Positions 30,707 through 43,749 of a stretch of DNA of 64,000 nucleotides are shown here, one piece after another (the first letter of the stretch is position 1; each line of letters starts with the position of its first letter). Source of the DNA: Ectocarpus siliculosus (Eukaryota; Sar; Phaeophyceae; Ectocarpales; Ectocarpaceae); assembly GCA_000310025.1 (NCBI GenBank), contig FN648413.1, forward strand, positions 187,690 to 251,689, given 5' to 3'. The notes below the pieces were generated by a model. The model ran no database searches, was not told where the DNA came from, and was given only the letters and a program-made list of their open reading frames with translations. The position numbers were made by a program, and so were the translations under genes.

Positions 30707-33700
30707 ATGTTCCACGTGCAGCGTTTCACCGACGAGCAGCAAGATGATGATCATGGCGACGACTCTACCGGCATCCTTAACAGGATGCTCGCTAGAGCCA
30801 AGGCCCGCTCCTCCGCCAAGCGAGCACGTCTAGGGCCTGACAGCAATGATGTCGTACACCAGCAGACCGCTGCAGGCGTGATCCCGCTGGCCGGGGGGTG
30901 TTCCAGCAAGGCATCTGAGGTAGAGGACGATGCCGCTATTAGATCTATGCGGACTAGCGGCGGAGAGGGCTCGGCGAATGGCAGCACCGTGGATCATCGA
31001 GCAACAGCAGAGGATGCTAGCGGGGGCACCGATGACAGCAGCTCTAGCGGGGAAGAGAGCAGCAGCAGCAGCAGCGAAAGTGGGAGTGAGAGCGGAGAGG
31101 AAGATGGAGACAGCAGCGAACCGGGCGCCGATGGGGAAGAAGCCGGTGAGGCCGCCGCGATTGCAGGGGGGCGGGTGGACGGAGAACGCAGCGTTGACGC
31201 CGGGGGACAACAAGGGCCCAGGCCAATGGAGGAGGTGGCCGAGGAGTGGGGGCTAGACCCTAGGCTAACGGAGATACTGCGCCGCGAAGGCGTCAAGCAC
31301 TTCTTCCCCATCCAGGTGATGCTGCAGGGGGTGGCGATAACCGTCTGACTTGGACGACAACAGGTTGCGATCCCGGCAGCAACCACGAACAACGAGTTGC
31401 ATCAGACCTGATTTAGTACAGCAGAGCCCCTGCGTCGTCAAGCAGAGCGTTGCTGGCCTCTTGCAGCATGTCATGTAGTCCACCTCCACGCAGACCGTCT
31501 CTGAAAGTTTTGAGAATGAAGAAAATCCACCAGAACGGTCGCATTGGTGGTGTTAAGCAGTGTAGCCAAGCGGATTGTACGTCCGAGTATCTCTTTGGAG
31601 ATGTGAACAGGTTTCGTTTCTCTGGGATGCTACTCTGGGGGAGTAGAGGGAAAAGGACTGCCGGAGAATCGAAGGCAATCACAGCAAGCACAGCAAGCAC
31701 GCCAGGAGGAGGGTGGGGCAGACCAGAAAGGCCATCTATTTCTCCTTCCGTGTAGTGTCGGACGTCACCTTTTTGTGCGGCATGCATCTGGTTTTTTTGT
31801 GTCGTGATCGACAACAACCCGCCGGCGCCAAAGCGATTCAAGTGCCGTTTGATGTCGGGCTGCGGTGCGAATTTTTTTCTGACTCCTATGTTTGAAGGAC
31901 GAGTTTGTTCGGCAATGCCGCCGTTCGTCGTAATTCCCGGTTTATCGCCGGCCTCCCATTCGCAGCCAGCAAGTCTTGTTTTCGAAGACGCCCCTGTTAT
32001 TTAGCGCTTTGAACTTCTCCACCTAAACTTCACACCGTCGCTTGTGCAATGTTTTGGTCCGTGCCGCGTGGTTGTTGGACTCGACAGGTACGCGTCGTGC
32101 CGGACATCGTGGCCACGGAGCGACACTCGCACGTCCAGAGTCGGGACATCTGCGTGTCCGCCCCTACTGGTAGCGGGAAGACTTTGGTGTTCGTTCTAGG
32201 GGTCTTGCAGGTAAAGTGTTGTTAGAAAGGCTTACCCCATTAGACTACATGTTCACCTTTTAGCGTTTTGTGCCACGTTCGGTACGTCGTACAGCCGCAG
32301 GCTTGCTGGCTTGGGCGGTTTCAGTTGTTTGCTGCAGAATGGAGCTTTGCTCGTTGCTACTTTCAGCTTTGATTGGATATTCCCGCGGGGACCGGGAAAG
32401 GTAGTCGCCGTTTGTTGAACGAATTTTAACCGCCTCACCTCAGGTGGTCAAACAATGCAAGGGAAGCCAGCCAACAAGTGGTATGAGCTACTGCTGTGGA
32501 ACAACCTGTGCGTATGCATTAGCCAGACGCGTTTTCTGTGGCGCTTGGACGTGTTCACCGTATCGTGGCTTGCGTGCCACCCTTAAAGAGCGTGAACACA
32601 GCAGTAGAACGGTTTGGATGCATCCCCGCCACCTTTGCTGGTTAGTAGAGAGTAGCACGGAAGCAGTGCTCAATGTCCTGACGTGCTGCCAGCGGTTCTA
32701 GTGGCTGTTCGGGCATCATTTTCTCTCTACCTGTATTGCGGCGCGCTTTGCTGACGAGCCACTCTTTTCATTGTGCGTTTCCGGATATAGAACGCGTTCC
32801 TCCGCGGTGCCAACATTGTATTAAGTCCCCTCGGCCCGTTCAGATTCCATGCTAAATGTTCTGAACCAAGCGCCGGCGTCGTGTCATTCTATGTTTTATT
32901 TTTGGTATGTCACTCGGAAGTACCGCGGTCCGGTTTACCGAATCCGCTGTTTTATGGCATGCTCTGCATGGTGACCACCAAAATCGCATGGCATCGCTAC
33001 TAGCGGCAATACCGGCCAATAGCGACCTCTCCCTGAACAGTGACCGAACGTGGTGCTTTGGGCCCTCCCAAGTACATATTCCAATTACCGTCACTTCTGT
33101 ATACGTTTGCGGACAACCGCGGCATTCGTTTGCATGGTGTGGCATGAACAAGCCACAAAAACAACGCCGGATGCGGCAAAGACTCTACGACCTACAACCT
33201 CAAAGATTGCATAGTCTACAACCAACTGTTTGCATGACGACGATGACGACGATACTGACGACGACAACGAACGGCAGCAATACTCTCCTTGCTTCAAGCT
33301 CCCCTCTTGCTGCGCTGCCCCTCAGGCGTTGATACGAAGGCGGGTAGTACGGTTGCGCGCCTTGGTGCTGCTGCCGTCGCGAGACCTTGCGATGCAGGTC
33401 CACTCCGTGTTCAAGAAGTACGCGCGAGGCACGGGTCTCCGGGTGGGATTGGCCATCGGCCAGACGAATTTTCTGGAGGAGCAACTGGCCCTTGTGGGAC
33501 CTGTGGCTCTGGCAGGTGACGCCTGTTTGCACGGCACGGGCACGGCTGCTGTTGCGTCTGCTGCTGATGTAGACGTCGTCGCTGGCTTCGTAATTTGTGG
33601 TTCATGCGGTTATCATTGTTGCCGTGGTGTTTAGTGTCGTTGGTGTCTCGTTGTTGCTTTCTTTACGCTGGTCTTGCTCTTGTCGTGAGGTCTGTCGTTT

Positions 33701-36700
33701 CGACGACCTTGATGTTGTCGCTGTCGTTGATATTGCCGTTGCTTGGGGCGATCATGACGGTGGTCGTGGCGGCGGTGCCATCCATGCATTCGCCGCCGCG
33801 CCCTCCTCTTGTCTGTGCGGCCGGCCTCTTATGCTCCACGCACGAACCGGGGTCACCCCGGAACCTTTCCTCCCACCGTGCGTGCCTTCAGCCCTTGACG
33901 TGAGAAAGCGCGCATGTCCCTATCATTCGCTCTTCATCTTTCACGTCCAGGCAACCCCACGGCAACAGCCCGAGCAAGCTTCCTACGGGCGCAAGGCCGA
34001 GCAATCCGACCAAATCCAACGATGGGGGGGTCGAACCTGGATTCTGGGGGATGGTCAGGCACCGGCGCGCCCGCGGGGGGGTCGTCTGAGGTGAGATACG
34101 GTTGGCTACCCGCTGAACCGGTTTTTGAGGGTCTTGGCTACCATCGGCACAATTTCTCGAAGCGGGATTGACGCTGGCTTTACGTGCTCGCTGCGAAGTA
34201 TTTTATGGCCATGATTGGAGTGCTCGACGCGTGAGGGCAATAGGTGTGATCGAAATAGCAAACATCTTCGGAATTTTAATGTTCGAACGGTTCTCCGCTG
34301 CGTGGCTGAGGCCGTCGAGGGGCATGACTTCAGCAGATGCAGCTCACATGGGATGCATCCATCCGGCAACAATTGCTTTATTTCTTGACATGGCGTGCGT
34401 GCTGATTATCGACGTCGTAGTGGCGGTGCGCACGCTGTGTGTGACTTTCTGCACGGTTCATATTTGCGCAAAAATCCTACCTCCAAATCGCCTTAGGGTG
34501 TCGTCATCCGAACGCGGATCACCATTGGGCCCCTTTGCCGCGTCGAACCGAAACATGTCTATGATGGTCTTATCTTGGGCCCCCCAGCCGCATGCAGCCA
34601 ATTCTCTTCGTCTGACCGTGGATGCAGTCGAAGACAACTGTAGGACGTCGTGCCCCAAGCTCTGATTGGGGAATAAGCAGGACTTGAAATTTGCGGTCAT
34701 CTACTCTTATCCTCCTGGCGGCGTTGCACGTGTTCGTGGCGTTCAAGGTGGACATCGTTGTGGCCACCCCCGGACGACTGCTGGACCACCTGACGCAGAC
34801 GCCGGGGTTCACCCTACAGCACCTCCGGTACCTCATTATCGACGAGGCGGACCGATTGCTCAACCAAAGCTACCAGGGCTGGGTCGGCAAAGTCATTAAG
34901 GCCGCCTACCGGTGGGGATATTTGTTGTTTTTTCTTCTGGTCTTTAGTGTCTTCTGTGTATAGTTGATAGTGGCAAAATATGGGTCTCTCTAGAGTCTCG
35001 GAGTGTTTGGCATTTCTTGCGCGTGTGCTGCTCGGTGCGAGACCCCTAGCGTTTGTGCCCCCGTCAAGAGGGAATCGCCCGCGACAGAAGTCGGGGAGAT
35101 GGGAAAATTAATAAATACCATGTCCCGTGTGTTTTTTTATTGTATTTTTTCTTATCTCTTGGCCTTACGTGTTGGGAAATGCGTGAATGCCTGGCCGCGG
35201 AGGTCAGGCCCTCTGTCTTGCGGGTCGGCACGCATACCAGAAAGGCAATTAATGGAGGTCGAAACAATCCGAATGCCATGACCGCGACCATCTCCTGCGG
35301 CCGACTCTCGCTTGCGTTCCGCGTGCCCAGGAAAGAGCCCGGAACCGCGGCTCCGGTCTATGAGCGATTCACTTTCAACGGCGGCGGAAAACGCAATGAT
35401 GTGAGTGGGGGCGCGGGAGCTGAAGATGACGACAGCAGGGGGCAGCAGCAGCCGCAGGATGTGGAAAAGGCCCAGGAGTGCGATAACAACGGCTCGAACA
35501 GTGTCTCCTCCCAGCAGCAACTGGGGGTGACGGGAGTCGGAAAGCGCCCTCGACCCCCCTCCCGCCGCCCGCCCTCGGCGTTCTCGCTTGACCCGGTTAC
35601 GGTGAGAGGGAGGCCCTTGGCGACGGGGGAGCGAATCCGCGGAGCCACCGTCTCAACGCCCCCCCTTCGAAAACTCCTGTTCTCCGCGACCCTCACCAAC
35701 AACCCGCAAAAACTGGCGGGTCTGGACGTGGTGAACCCGCTGATTTACACTGCAACGGAGTTCTCGACGGCCGCCGGGGGCCAGCGGAGGGAAACGAGTG
35801 GGGCCGACGGTGACCCACGACCTTCTCAGGAAACCCGGCGGTCTAACTTGGACGGGATTGGCACGGCGGTGGAAGGGGGGGGGCGTTTCAGCACGCCTGC
35901 CACGCTGGAGGAAACCTATACGGTTTGCGACTCGCAGGTACATGTAGGGCGGTGCTGAGTGGCATGCCTCGTTGTACACCATGGTACATTTGATGAAAAC
36001 GGATGCCATGTTGTACACCTTGGTACAATTGATGAAAATGGCATGGTAGAGTGAGGTTAAGGTGGACCTTGAGTGAAGCCCGTTGGGTTTTTATCCTACG
36101 TGGCCCTACACCCTTGAGGACGTACATGCACGCTTGGAGAGTAGGCGATGTGTTAGGTCGTCGTTTTCCCCCCATGTGACAAGCCTTTTTCTGTTTTGTC
36201 TGGCAGGGCCACTCGTACCGCCCCCCGCCGCGAGAGGCGCTTCAGACACGGGGCCCCCTTGGTCGCGCTGCATGTCTGTTTCGGAAGTATCCAGATAAAG
36301 CTTGCCCACCCGGAACGTTTTCCTCGGTGCAGTCAGAACTGTTCGTGGCTCGTCTTCTTGCGCGTTTTCAACCTGTTTTGTGTGGTTTCTTCCTTTCGCA
36401 CAAACGGCGTCGAATCAATGTTGCTCATTTTCGGGGTTGGTGCGAGTCCACGCAGATTCGTTCCTACATCTCTGAGGACCAACCAGACTGCTGCGATTGA
36501 GGTGCTGAGGAGAGTCCAACAGGTTTCGCGTGTTCAAGACAGCACCCAGTAGTATGTCCCGGCGAACCGTGATATACTCTTTCCGTTGCCGACGCTGCTA
36601 TGTTTCCGCGTGTTCGGCGGTGCTGTCTTGCAGGCGAAACCGCTGGTGCTGCTGTCCCTGCTGCGAGAGATGGTGGGGCGACAGGCAGACCTCTCGGTTG

Positions 36701-39176
36701 TTTTCACGTCTTCCGTCGACTCGACACACCGCCTCTTCCGCCTCTTGCAGCTTTTCGGCGGTAAGGTTTTGACTGTGCGCTTTTTTGTTTTCGGACCGTG
36801 CTTGCGCCGTTAACGAACAAACTATTGATGTATCTGTTTTCTTTCATCCCGTGCGCATTACGTTTTTCTCAATACCCCCAACCGTAGCCCTCACGATAGG
36901 TGTAGTTGTTAGGTTACCACAGTCCGGAGGCGACGTTGGTGGATTGGCTTGGTGCTAGATTTGCCCAGTTTGGACACACGCGCAGTGTGCGCACATAAGA
37001 CCCTTTGAAATGGTAGACTCTGCTGATCTTTCCTGCAGGTGTTGGTGGTGTGCAGTCGTCAATTTTGACTTCAAACACTTGTGGTATTTTTCACAACGCT
37101 TAAGCATGCACCAGGGATCTTTGCGCCTTTCATGTTCACTTCAGGTACCACGAATAGGCGCTGTGCATTCGCTGGTTCGAGGTAAGGCAACTTGTTGTCC
37201 CTCCGCCGTTTGCATCCTCGACCACCGGATTCATCCCGCACCGTGATCGCATCCGTCGCAACCCCTGTCCGTGCGCATCGTTTTTTGCGCAGGGTTCGAG
37301 AGAACGGCGGGAACAGACGCCGAAGGCGGTGGCGGGGACGGTGACACCCACCTCCCCGACGACGCCATACACGGCGACGGCAACGATGACGGCGACGGGG
37401 GCGTGGCCGAGTTTTCGAGCAGCCTCGGGCAGAGGCAGCGGTCCAGCATCATCCGCCGCGCCCGCGCGGGCGCGGTGCGCGTGATCGTGTGCTCAGACGG
37501 GATGGCTCGCGGCATGGACCTGGACGGCGTGGGGCTGGTGGTGAACTACGACGTGCCTTCTCAGGCAAAGACTTACGTGCACCGGTAAGTGGTGAAATTG
37601 GCTGGCACAGACGAAATCGCACGGGTGCCCGCTATTGTGCGGGTGAACGCACATGCTTGACCTATCGAGGGCCCCCAACTGAACATATTGTGCGGTGATG
37701 GTGTTGTACCGTCGCCATCCTTTAAGTACTCTGAAGAGGCTGGACAGATCTGCCCAGCCTCCTCCACGTCCTCCCCCCAAAGAGGGGGCTCACGAAATCA
37801 AGATGCTGCGGGCGCGGCTACCCCTTCGCCCGTGTTTTATGCGCTCTTCCTCCATTTTGTTTTCAGGATGTAGCGTATGAGATTTAGTGTTGTCGTGCTT
37901 TGACCTATATCTTCTATTGTATACCAGGCATTAGTATCATCTAAAAGCCGTAGATGTATTCACGAAGTGTAGATGTATGTATCTGTGTACTTATATCTCA
38001 TGCTAGTAATGGTATTTGTCCATATCATATGCAGTGGACCCCCCATCCCCCCCACCCGTTATCTGGATTTGGTCCTGAATCCAATTTGGGAAATTTCCTT
38101 CCGTTTTTTTTACCTGCGTGCCCCGTGGGCTCCCGTTTTCAGGCTAGTCCGCGAAATCCAGCACGTGTCAGCGATTTGTTGTATCCCGATACAAGGCTGG
38201 CTAAGGGTACACACGAAAACAATTCCGGACACACAGCCCCCCCCCCCCCCTCCCGAGGGCAATTTTGATTTCTGTTTTACATGGGAATGTAGTGTAGGGG
38301 GTTTCGTTCACAAAAATATGTCATTGCCCCCCCCTGCTGCAGAAGGGGTTTCCATCAACGGTGCCCCTTGCGCAATTTTATATAATTAAAACTCCCCCCC
38401 AAGCGGGCTCAGATATCGATCAAAAGTAGGTTTATGTTCGTGATAGTTGCTGCTGTGTGTCGACAGAGTAACGTAGAACAGTTCAAATATCTGGACTGTC
38501 GTTCTGTAGGAATGTTCCTGGAATGTTCTTCGTGGATGGTGCATTGACCCGAGCGTGTTCTCGGTATGTCGGATTGTACGTTGGCCCGAGTTCCGTGTTT
38601 TGCGTGATCGGGTGGATGACTTGGCGTGATGCCGCTGTGGTGTTTGTGCACGCGCACACCTAGCCTACTCCACTTTGCTGACCTGTCTCTCAAGCCAAGG
38701 TCTCAACAATACAACATATTTCCGCCAGAAGCCACGGAGTTTCCAACAGTTTCACGTGTCTTGAATATTTTTTTTCGCATGTACCCTTGGGCTGACGTAC
38801 TTTCTCTTGATCAGCCGGTAAGCTCGCGCAATGGTTTGTGGGGAAAATCGCACCAATACACCAATCTACTACCGCTTGCGCGTTTCGCCCACGTTTGCCT
38901 GGTGGCAGAGTGGGACGCACAGCGCGGGCGGGATCTCGGGGCACTGCCGTCACCATCACCAAGAAGGGACAGGTGAAGCAGTTCCTCAACATGCGCTCGG
39001 GCATCGATAAGAAAAGGGTGCGATTGGACTCGTCCCCCGCCGATCAATCCCGCCTCCTTCCCTTGGCCGGTCGGTACCAGCTCTGCCTGAAGGACCTCAA
39101 GGAGGTGATGGAGGCGGAGAGGACTGGGGAGCTGGACCCTAGTGCTCCTGTTACGGCAACAGAGAGTAACGCGTAG
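30707..39176 (+). CDS. DEAD-box RNA helicase, DDX51/Dbp6 type
   Basis: Nine exons with GT-AG introns and matching phases: 30707-31315, 32088-32210, 33326-33515, 33951-34090, 34748-34911, 35208-35937, 36634-36760, 37293-37584, 38909-39176, giving 880 residues. The order of motifs is complete: Q-like FFPIQ (199-203), APTGSGKT (228-235), PSRDLA (261-266), TPGR (361-364), DEAD (386-389), SAT (568-570), FTSS (676-679), SDGMARGMD (762-770) and [10 protein letters not shown] (791-800). The [13 protein letters not shown] and KLLFSATLT forms fit DDX51/Dbp6, a nucleolar helicase of 60S ribosomal subunit assembly. An acidic/Ser-rich N-terminus precedes the core. Large inserts after motif II (about 430-560) and an acidic one before motif V make it longer than human DDX51 (666). 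Start: first ATG of the open exon. The exon 6 acceptor at 35208 is the least certain. Confidence 0.88.
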
Positions 39177-39591
39177 AGTACTGCTGGTGCTGCTGCTGGC
39201 GTTGCTGGCTTGGGAGGCTTTGAACGGCAGGAGCATGGATGGACTTGAACCTCCCTCCGTTTTTTTCGACCCTCCTGCCTTTAGGCGGCGAGAAGGACCG
39301 GTGCAATGCCTCATAATTCTGCTGCTGGTGAATCTGGTGGTGGATTCATTTCTCGGTGTGGGCGCACAGACGTCAGTCCTCCTCGGCTTGTTGATTCTCC
39401 TGCTGTGCTCCTATGGAAAGGTTGCGGCATGAATTTCTGTTACTCCTGTCGCTGTATGGGGCCTTTTTCGGGGGTGGTTGTGCCAGCGGACGCTCATCCC
39501 AGCTCGGTATTGATTTCGTGTGAAGTCACTCAGTGCACGTGTACCGAGAAACTGGGGAGCTGCCGTATCGAGTTGGTGTTGCTCATGTTAT

Positions 39592-39699
39592 TCTGAAGCT
39601 TTAGCTTCAGTCTCATCTTTCAATATTTCTGAAGCTTTTGTAGCTTCAGTCTCATCTTTCAATATTTCTGAAGCTTTAGCTTCAGTCTCATCTTTCAAT
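39592..39699 (+). repeat. Tandem repeat with palindromes (3 units)
   Basis: Three units of 36-39 bp, TCTGAAGCTTTAGCTTCAGT followed by CTCATCTTTCAATATT; the second has GCTTTTGTAGC. Each contains the palindrome GAAGCT-TT-AGCTTC. Arm L has a single unit at the corresponding end (11288-11305), so the array expanded in arm R. Confidence 0.9.
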
Positions 39700-40764
39700 A
39701 TCCGTGGAACTTTTATTCGCATACATGTAGCCCACCCCTGCCGGACCCTGTCTCAACTACTGCCGATCTCGAGCTACAGTGTAAATCTCGTGGCGCCTCG
39801 AGTATGGTTCGGTGTGGAATCGCAAACCATGAGCCGTCCCCGAGTTTGAGCAGCTTCCGCCTCCTGTGGCCGGCAAGAGTCGACCTTGACTGTTCCTTGC
39901 CCTGTTTCGCCATGGGAATGGCCGGTTGAACAGCGAAAGAGGGTCCTGCGTGCTGCGCGCCACAATCTTTTTTTATTTGTTTTTTGCGTTTGTTTGTTCT
40001 TGAGTGACCATTGTACACATGCGGCTGCTGCTGCGGTTGCTGCTGTTATGCTCGGAATGTGCTGCAATGGTCGTACGGTTATCGTAGTCAGGTTTGACAA
40101 CAGTCTGCTCGTTCGTATAGCGGTAGCGGTGCGCATCTATCGCGACAGCAAGCGCATTGCTTCTTTGTTGCCACTTCATACCAGATGAAAAGAAAGAAAG
40201 TCTCAACCAACTTACAGGCAGTATCTCCACAGCAGTTCGGAAACGACGACTATTTTTCTTCTGTCATGTTTGTTGTTGCTGATCGCACATCGGATGTCGC
40301 CGTTCGTTACACGTGTTCAAGCCTGCGGTGGGCCAGAGGGATGAGAGTGGGTGTTTTCTCTAGAGTTCATGCCTTGTCTTCTCGAGTCTCCCTTCCTTTA
40401 GTCTACCTCTCTCTCTCTCTGTTGCATTTTTGCCGTTAGGGTTCCAATAACATCGAACGTCAACGGCAATCGTTTTGCATCTTGCTGTGAGTAGGAGGCT
40501 ACCCGTGTACCCGGTTGCTGCATGTGAGGCAATGGGCGCCGCCTCTTTCCGTCAAGCAATGCGCATGGCCCCTACGGTTCGCCGCACATGCAGTGCTGCT
40601 GTGTGACAGCTTCCAGCGGTTCAGAGCGGCGACGATATTTTTCGCCGGTAGGGCCCCAGAACAACGCGAACCGCGACTGTTTCATTGTTTCGGGGTCCCC
40701 CACTGACCCAACCCACCCATGAATTTTGTTTTTTGCGTTTCCCTGCCGACTAACAACCTCGGCT

Positions 40765-41055
40765 CTACCAAGATTGAACCAGGGGGGTGTACCTCTTTCT
40801 CTCCGGCCCATGATAGATAGTGACTGCTAGTCTCAGTTGAAACCTCGCATAGCGCGAAGAGGGAGTGGAGGATTCCAGAATATCTGTCGTTGATTTCTAT
40901 TGACTTGCGGACCCCTCGGGGCCAGTTTTTTTTAGTGTACCTTTTTAGGGTAAGTTAACCTGTGACCACGGGAATCGACCGGGTCGAGTGTTGGATTAGT
41001 ACGGACATACGAAGGTACTGGGTAGAGAGAGATCGGAACGGTTTTTAATGTGAAG

Positions 41056-41107
<52 letters not shown>

Positions 41108-41108
41108 C
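40765..41108 (+). mobile_element. CAA-tailed repeat inserted in arm R
   Basis: About 345 bp absent from the matching place in arm L (near 10183). It ends in roughly 17 CAA units (41057-41108) and contains the GTGACCACGGGAATCGACC module. The inverse strand shows GGTCGATTCCC, like a tRNA B box. Presence/absence between the arms marks it as an insertion. Confidence 0.65.
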
Positions 41109-41451
41109 TGCAGTGCAAATTTCATGGCGCCTCAAGTACGGTTCCGTAGGGAATTGCAAAATCACGACCCCTCCCCGACTTTGAGTATAGCTTCAACCTC
41201 CTGCGGCGAATAAGACCGACGTCAAACCCTAGATTTTGTCTGTCTGTGTCGTCATGTGGCCATCCACGAACAGCAAGCAGTTGGAGAGTCACAATAAAGA
41301 GGGTCCGCTTCGCCACCAAGAAAACAGTTTTTTTTTCGATTCTTCTACAGCTGGATATGATGCTACCATGTATCGGGTATAGCTGTGGTTGAGCTTGAGG
41401 GATGGGTCTACGGCAGCATAATATTCTTTACGAGGAGTTAGTTTTCTTAAG

Positions 41452-41551
41452 ATGACACAACGAATCCATCTCTATCATAGAAAAAGAGTCTCAGACAGAT
41501 TAGCAATTAATTCATAGCGTCAGAAAGTACCTGTATGTCTACGATTTCTTA
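41452..41551 (+). repeat. ACACAACGAATC short dispersed repeat, copy 1
   Basis: About 100 bp beginning ATGACACAACGAATCCATCT and ending CCTGTATGTCTACGATTTC. A second direct copy is at 42111-42212 and an inverted copy at about 45384-45470 within intron 1 of the plastid-protein gene. No coding capacity. Confidence 0.75.
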
Positions 41552-42110
41552 TTGTTCTTACCGGAGAGAGATACTAAACTTCTACTACAATACGTACCAG
41601 TCCGTGTAGTACCCGGGTACTGCATGTTGCGAGGTAGTGGGTGCTGCCCCTGCTGTTTGCTGCGGTACATGGAAAGCTTCCGGTGGGTCAGAGCGGCAAG
41701 GGGACCTTGTTTCTTCACTTGTTTCTTAGCTCTGCTCTCCTCTACTTCTTTGTTTCCTGTCGCTGGCGGTCTCTCATTTTTCATCGCCCTTCGGTCTTGC
41801 TTGCAAGAAACTGTGAGGATGTAAACTGGCTGAGTCTGGCTGTTTCTTAGGGTCCCCCGCCCACCCACGAACCACCTGTCGGTTTGATTCGTGGTCCCCA
41901 ATATTCTCAGCAGTAGTTGTCTACTACAGGACATGCGCTACTACTGCTGCGCCCGTCCATGGGTGGGTGCAACAGAAGAGCCCTGGGGACTGTTGGCCTT
42001 CTGACCTGATCGCAGAGAGAGGTTCCTTGCCACTACCACAATGCGACTCTTACTAAATGTCCATGGCGGGGAACGCGTACTTCGTCTCTTCAATTTTTCA
42101 TTTCTCTCAA

Positions 42111-42212
42111 TATGACACAACGAATCAATCTCTATCATAGAAAAGAGTCAGAGACAGAGACAGATTAGCAATGGATTCATAGCACCTGTACCTGTATGTC
42201 TACGATTTCCCA
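42111..42212 (+). repeat. ACACAACGAATC short dispersed repeat, copy 2
   Basis: Same family as 41452-41551, inside a roughly 165-bp block that arm L lacks. Confidence 0.75.
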
Positions 42213-42368
42213 GACAGCATATAGGGACATCTACCCTGCGGGTAACAGGCTCATCAAAACATTGGTAGCTAGCTGCCTTTTTTCTTTTTTCCCTCTCTGC
42301 CGTCCGTTTCTTTCGTTTCGGAGAGGAAACCTACTGTGAAAAGCGCATCTTCTGGGGTCCGCATTCAT

Positions 42369-42672
42369 ATCGTCTGCCGGTCGCCCCGGTGGTCTCCCCT
42401 TGAAACCTTCTAGAGGTCAGGTCAGGGGTTCCCGGCGTAAACGAGCTTTTCTTGCAAAGAAAGTGACTTTTTCTATCGCTTCCGCTCCTGGCCTAGTGGA
42501 TAGCGCTGTTTCGTGTGTACACAGAGGGAAGAGAGTGCTGAACTCTTCTCGCATTAAAAATCGAAGGCGAAGCCGCAGGAGGGTGGGGCTCTTCTGGGTT
42601 ACCACGGGTTGGAGTAAACGGCACTGGTGCTGTGAGCGCTGATTTGAAGTGAAGACAAGTTAGTAAGTAAGG
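42369..42672 (+). mobile_element. tRNA-derived SINE-like insertion in arm R
   Basis: About 304 bp interrupt a site that is continuous in arm L (GAATGCGG...CCGGGAC, about 2055-2075). It contains TGGCCTAGTGG (42491-42501), a perfect match to the Pol III A-box consensus in a tRNA-like GGATAGCGCTG setting, and ends in short GTAA repeats. A clear B box was not found. A SINE is inferred from the A box, the size and the empty site. Confidence 0.6.
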
Positions 42673-43749
42673 AAGTCCCGGATTCTTTCCCAGCGTGCGG
42701 AGAGCGCGTTCTGGTGGTGTGGTCTCCTTTTCATTCGGGTGTGACGTGCGACTACATGTATGTATGTAAACGACAGAAAAAGACCAACGAGATGATTGGC
42801 GGCATTGATTCTTCTTGAAAGCATGGAGGAGTCCCGCGGCACCAAAAAGTGCATGCGCATGGATGGGCGTAGTGAGAAGTGCCGGTCGAAGACTGACGGT
42901 TTTTTCGGGTGCGCACGAGATCGCCTCTATTATTATTTTGCTTTTGTTTCTTTATTGTCTAGGCTATGGCTACTACCTCCCATAGCGTATTGAAGCGAGC
43001 GGGGGGTCCTAGACTAAACCGTCGTTGACTTGCGGACCCTTCTTTAGGGTCAATTTTATTTTCGTGTAACTTTTTTGGGTAAGTTAGCCTGTGACCACAG
43101 CGTGGATCGACCGCGTCAAGTGTCAGACTATCATACATAGTAGACGAAGAACGTACTGGGTAGAGAGAACGAACGGGATTGTAATCGATTGTGAAGACAA
43201 CAACAACGGAACTGCTGGGTTCGTCCATATGGATAGTTTTTGCAGCACTTATGAAGTATTAGCGTATAAAACGACTTCTTCATGGATGGGTATAATGAGA
43301 GGTTTCAATCCAACTACTACAAATAAATACAAAAACTTAATGGAGTATGGAGGGTGCTCCCTGTTCTTATGCATGGCATGTACCGGCAGTAGGTGACATA
43401 ATATATCGCATCATCGATATTCACAGCGAATAATGTTAGTCCACGACGACGAGGATGCCAAACAATAGGTTTATTCGGAAAGTTAAACCTATCTATCGGT
43501 GGTGCCAACGCCGCCCGGCCACGCCACGCTTTCTGCTGTGGAGTAATCGAGCTTTGAAAATTAAAACAAAATGTTCAGGGGGTGTGACATCTTATTATGT
43601 CATCTACTCTGTGTACAGAACTCTTTGTCGTGCTCGGTGGGCGACCGTGTCGCGGTGTGCGCCCTCGAACCCATTAACCGCTAAAAAATTGGAAAGCTTC
43701 AGACAGGCAACGCGACGATACTCGTCGAGTTGCTATCACAATTGAAGGA

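Larger units (their letters stand above)
39665..43745 (-). repeat. Inverted-repeat arm R
   Basis: The reverse complement matches arm L (955-2399 plus 9442-11294) over most of its length. Arm R has the empty site of copia element 1 near 41855-41870. Relative to L it carries extra DNA at about 40765-41108 (CAA-tailed repeat), about 41450-41545 and 42107-42275 (ACACAACGAATC repeats) and 42369-42672 (SINE-like). The arms are about 28 kb apart and enclose the helicase gene. No shared coding frame was found. Confidence 0.85.
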
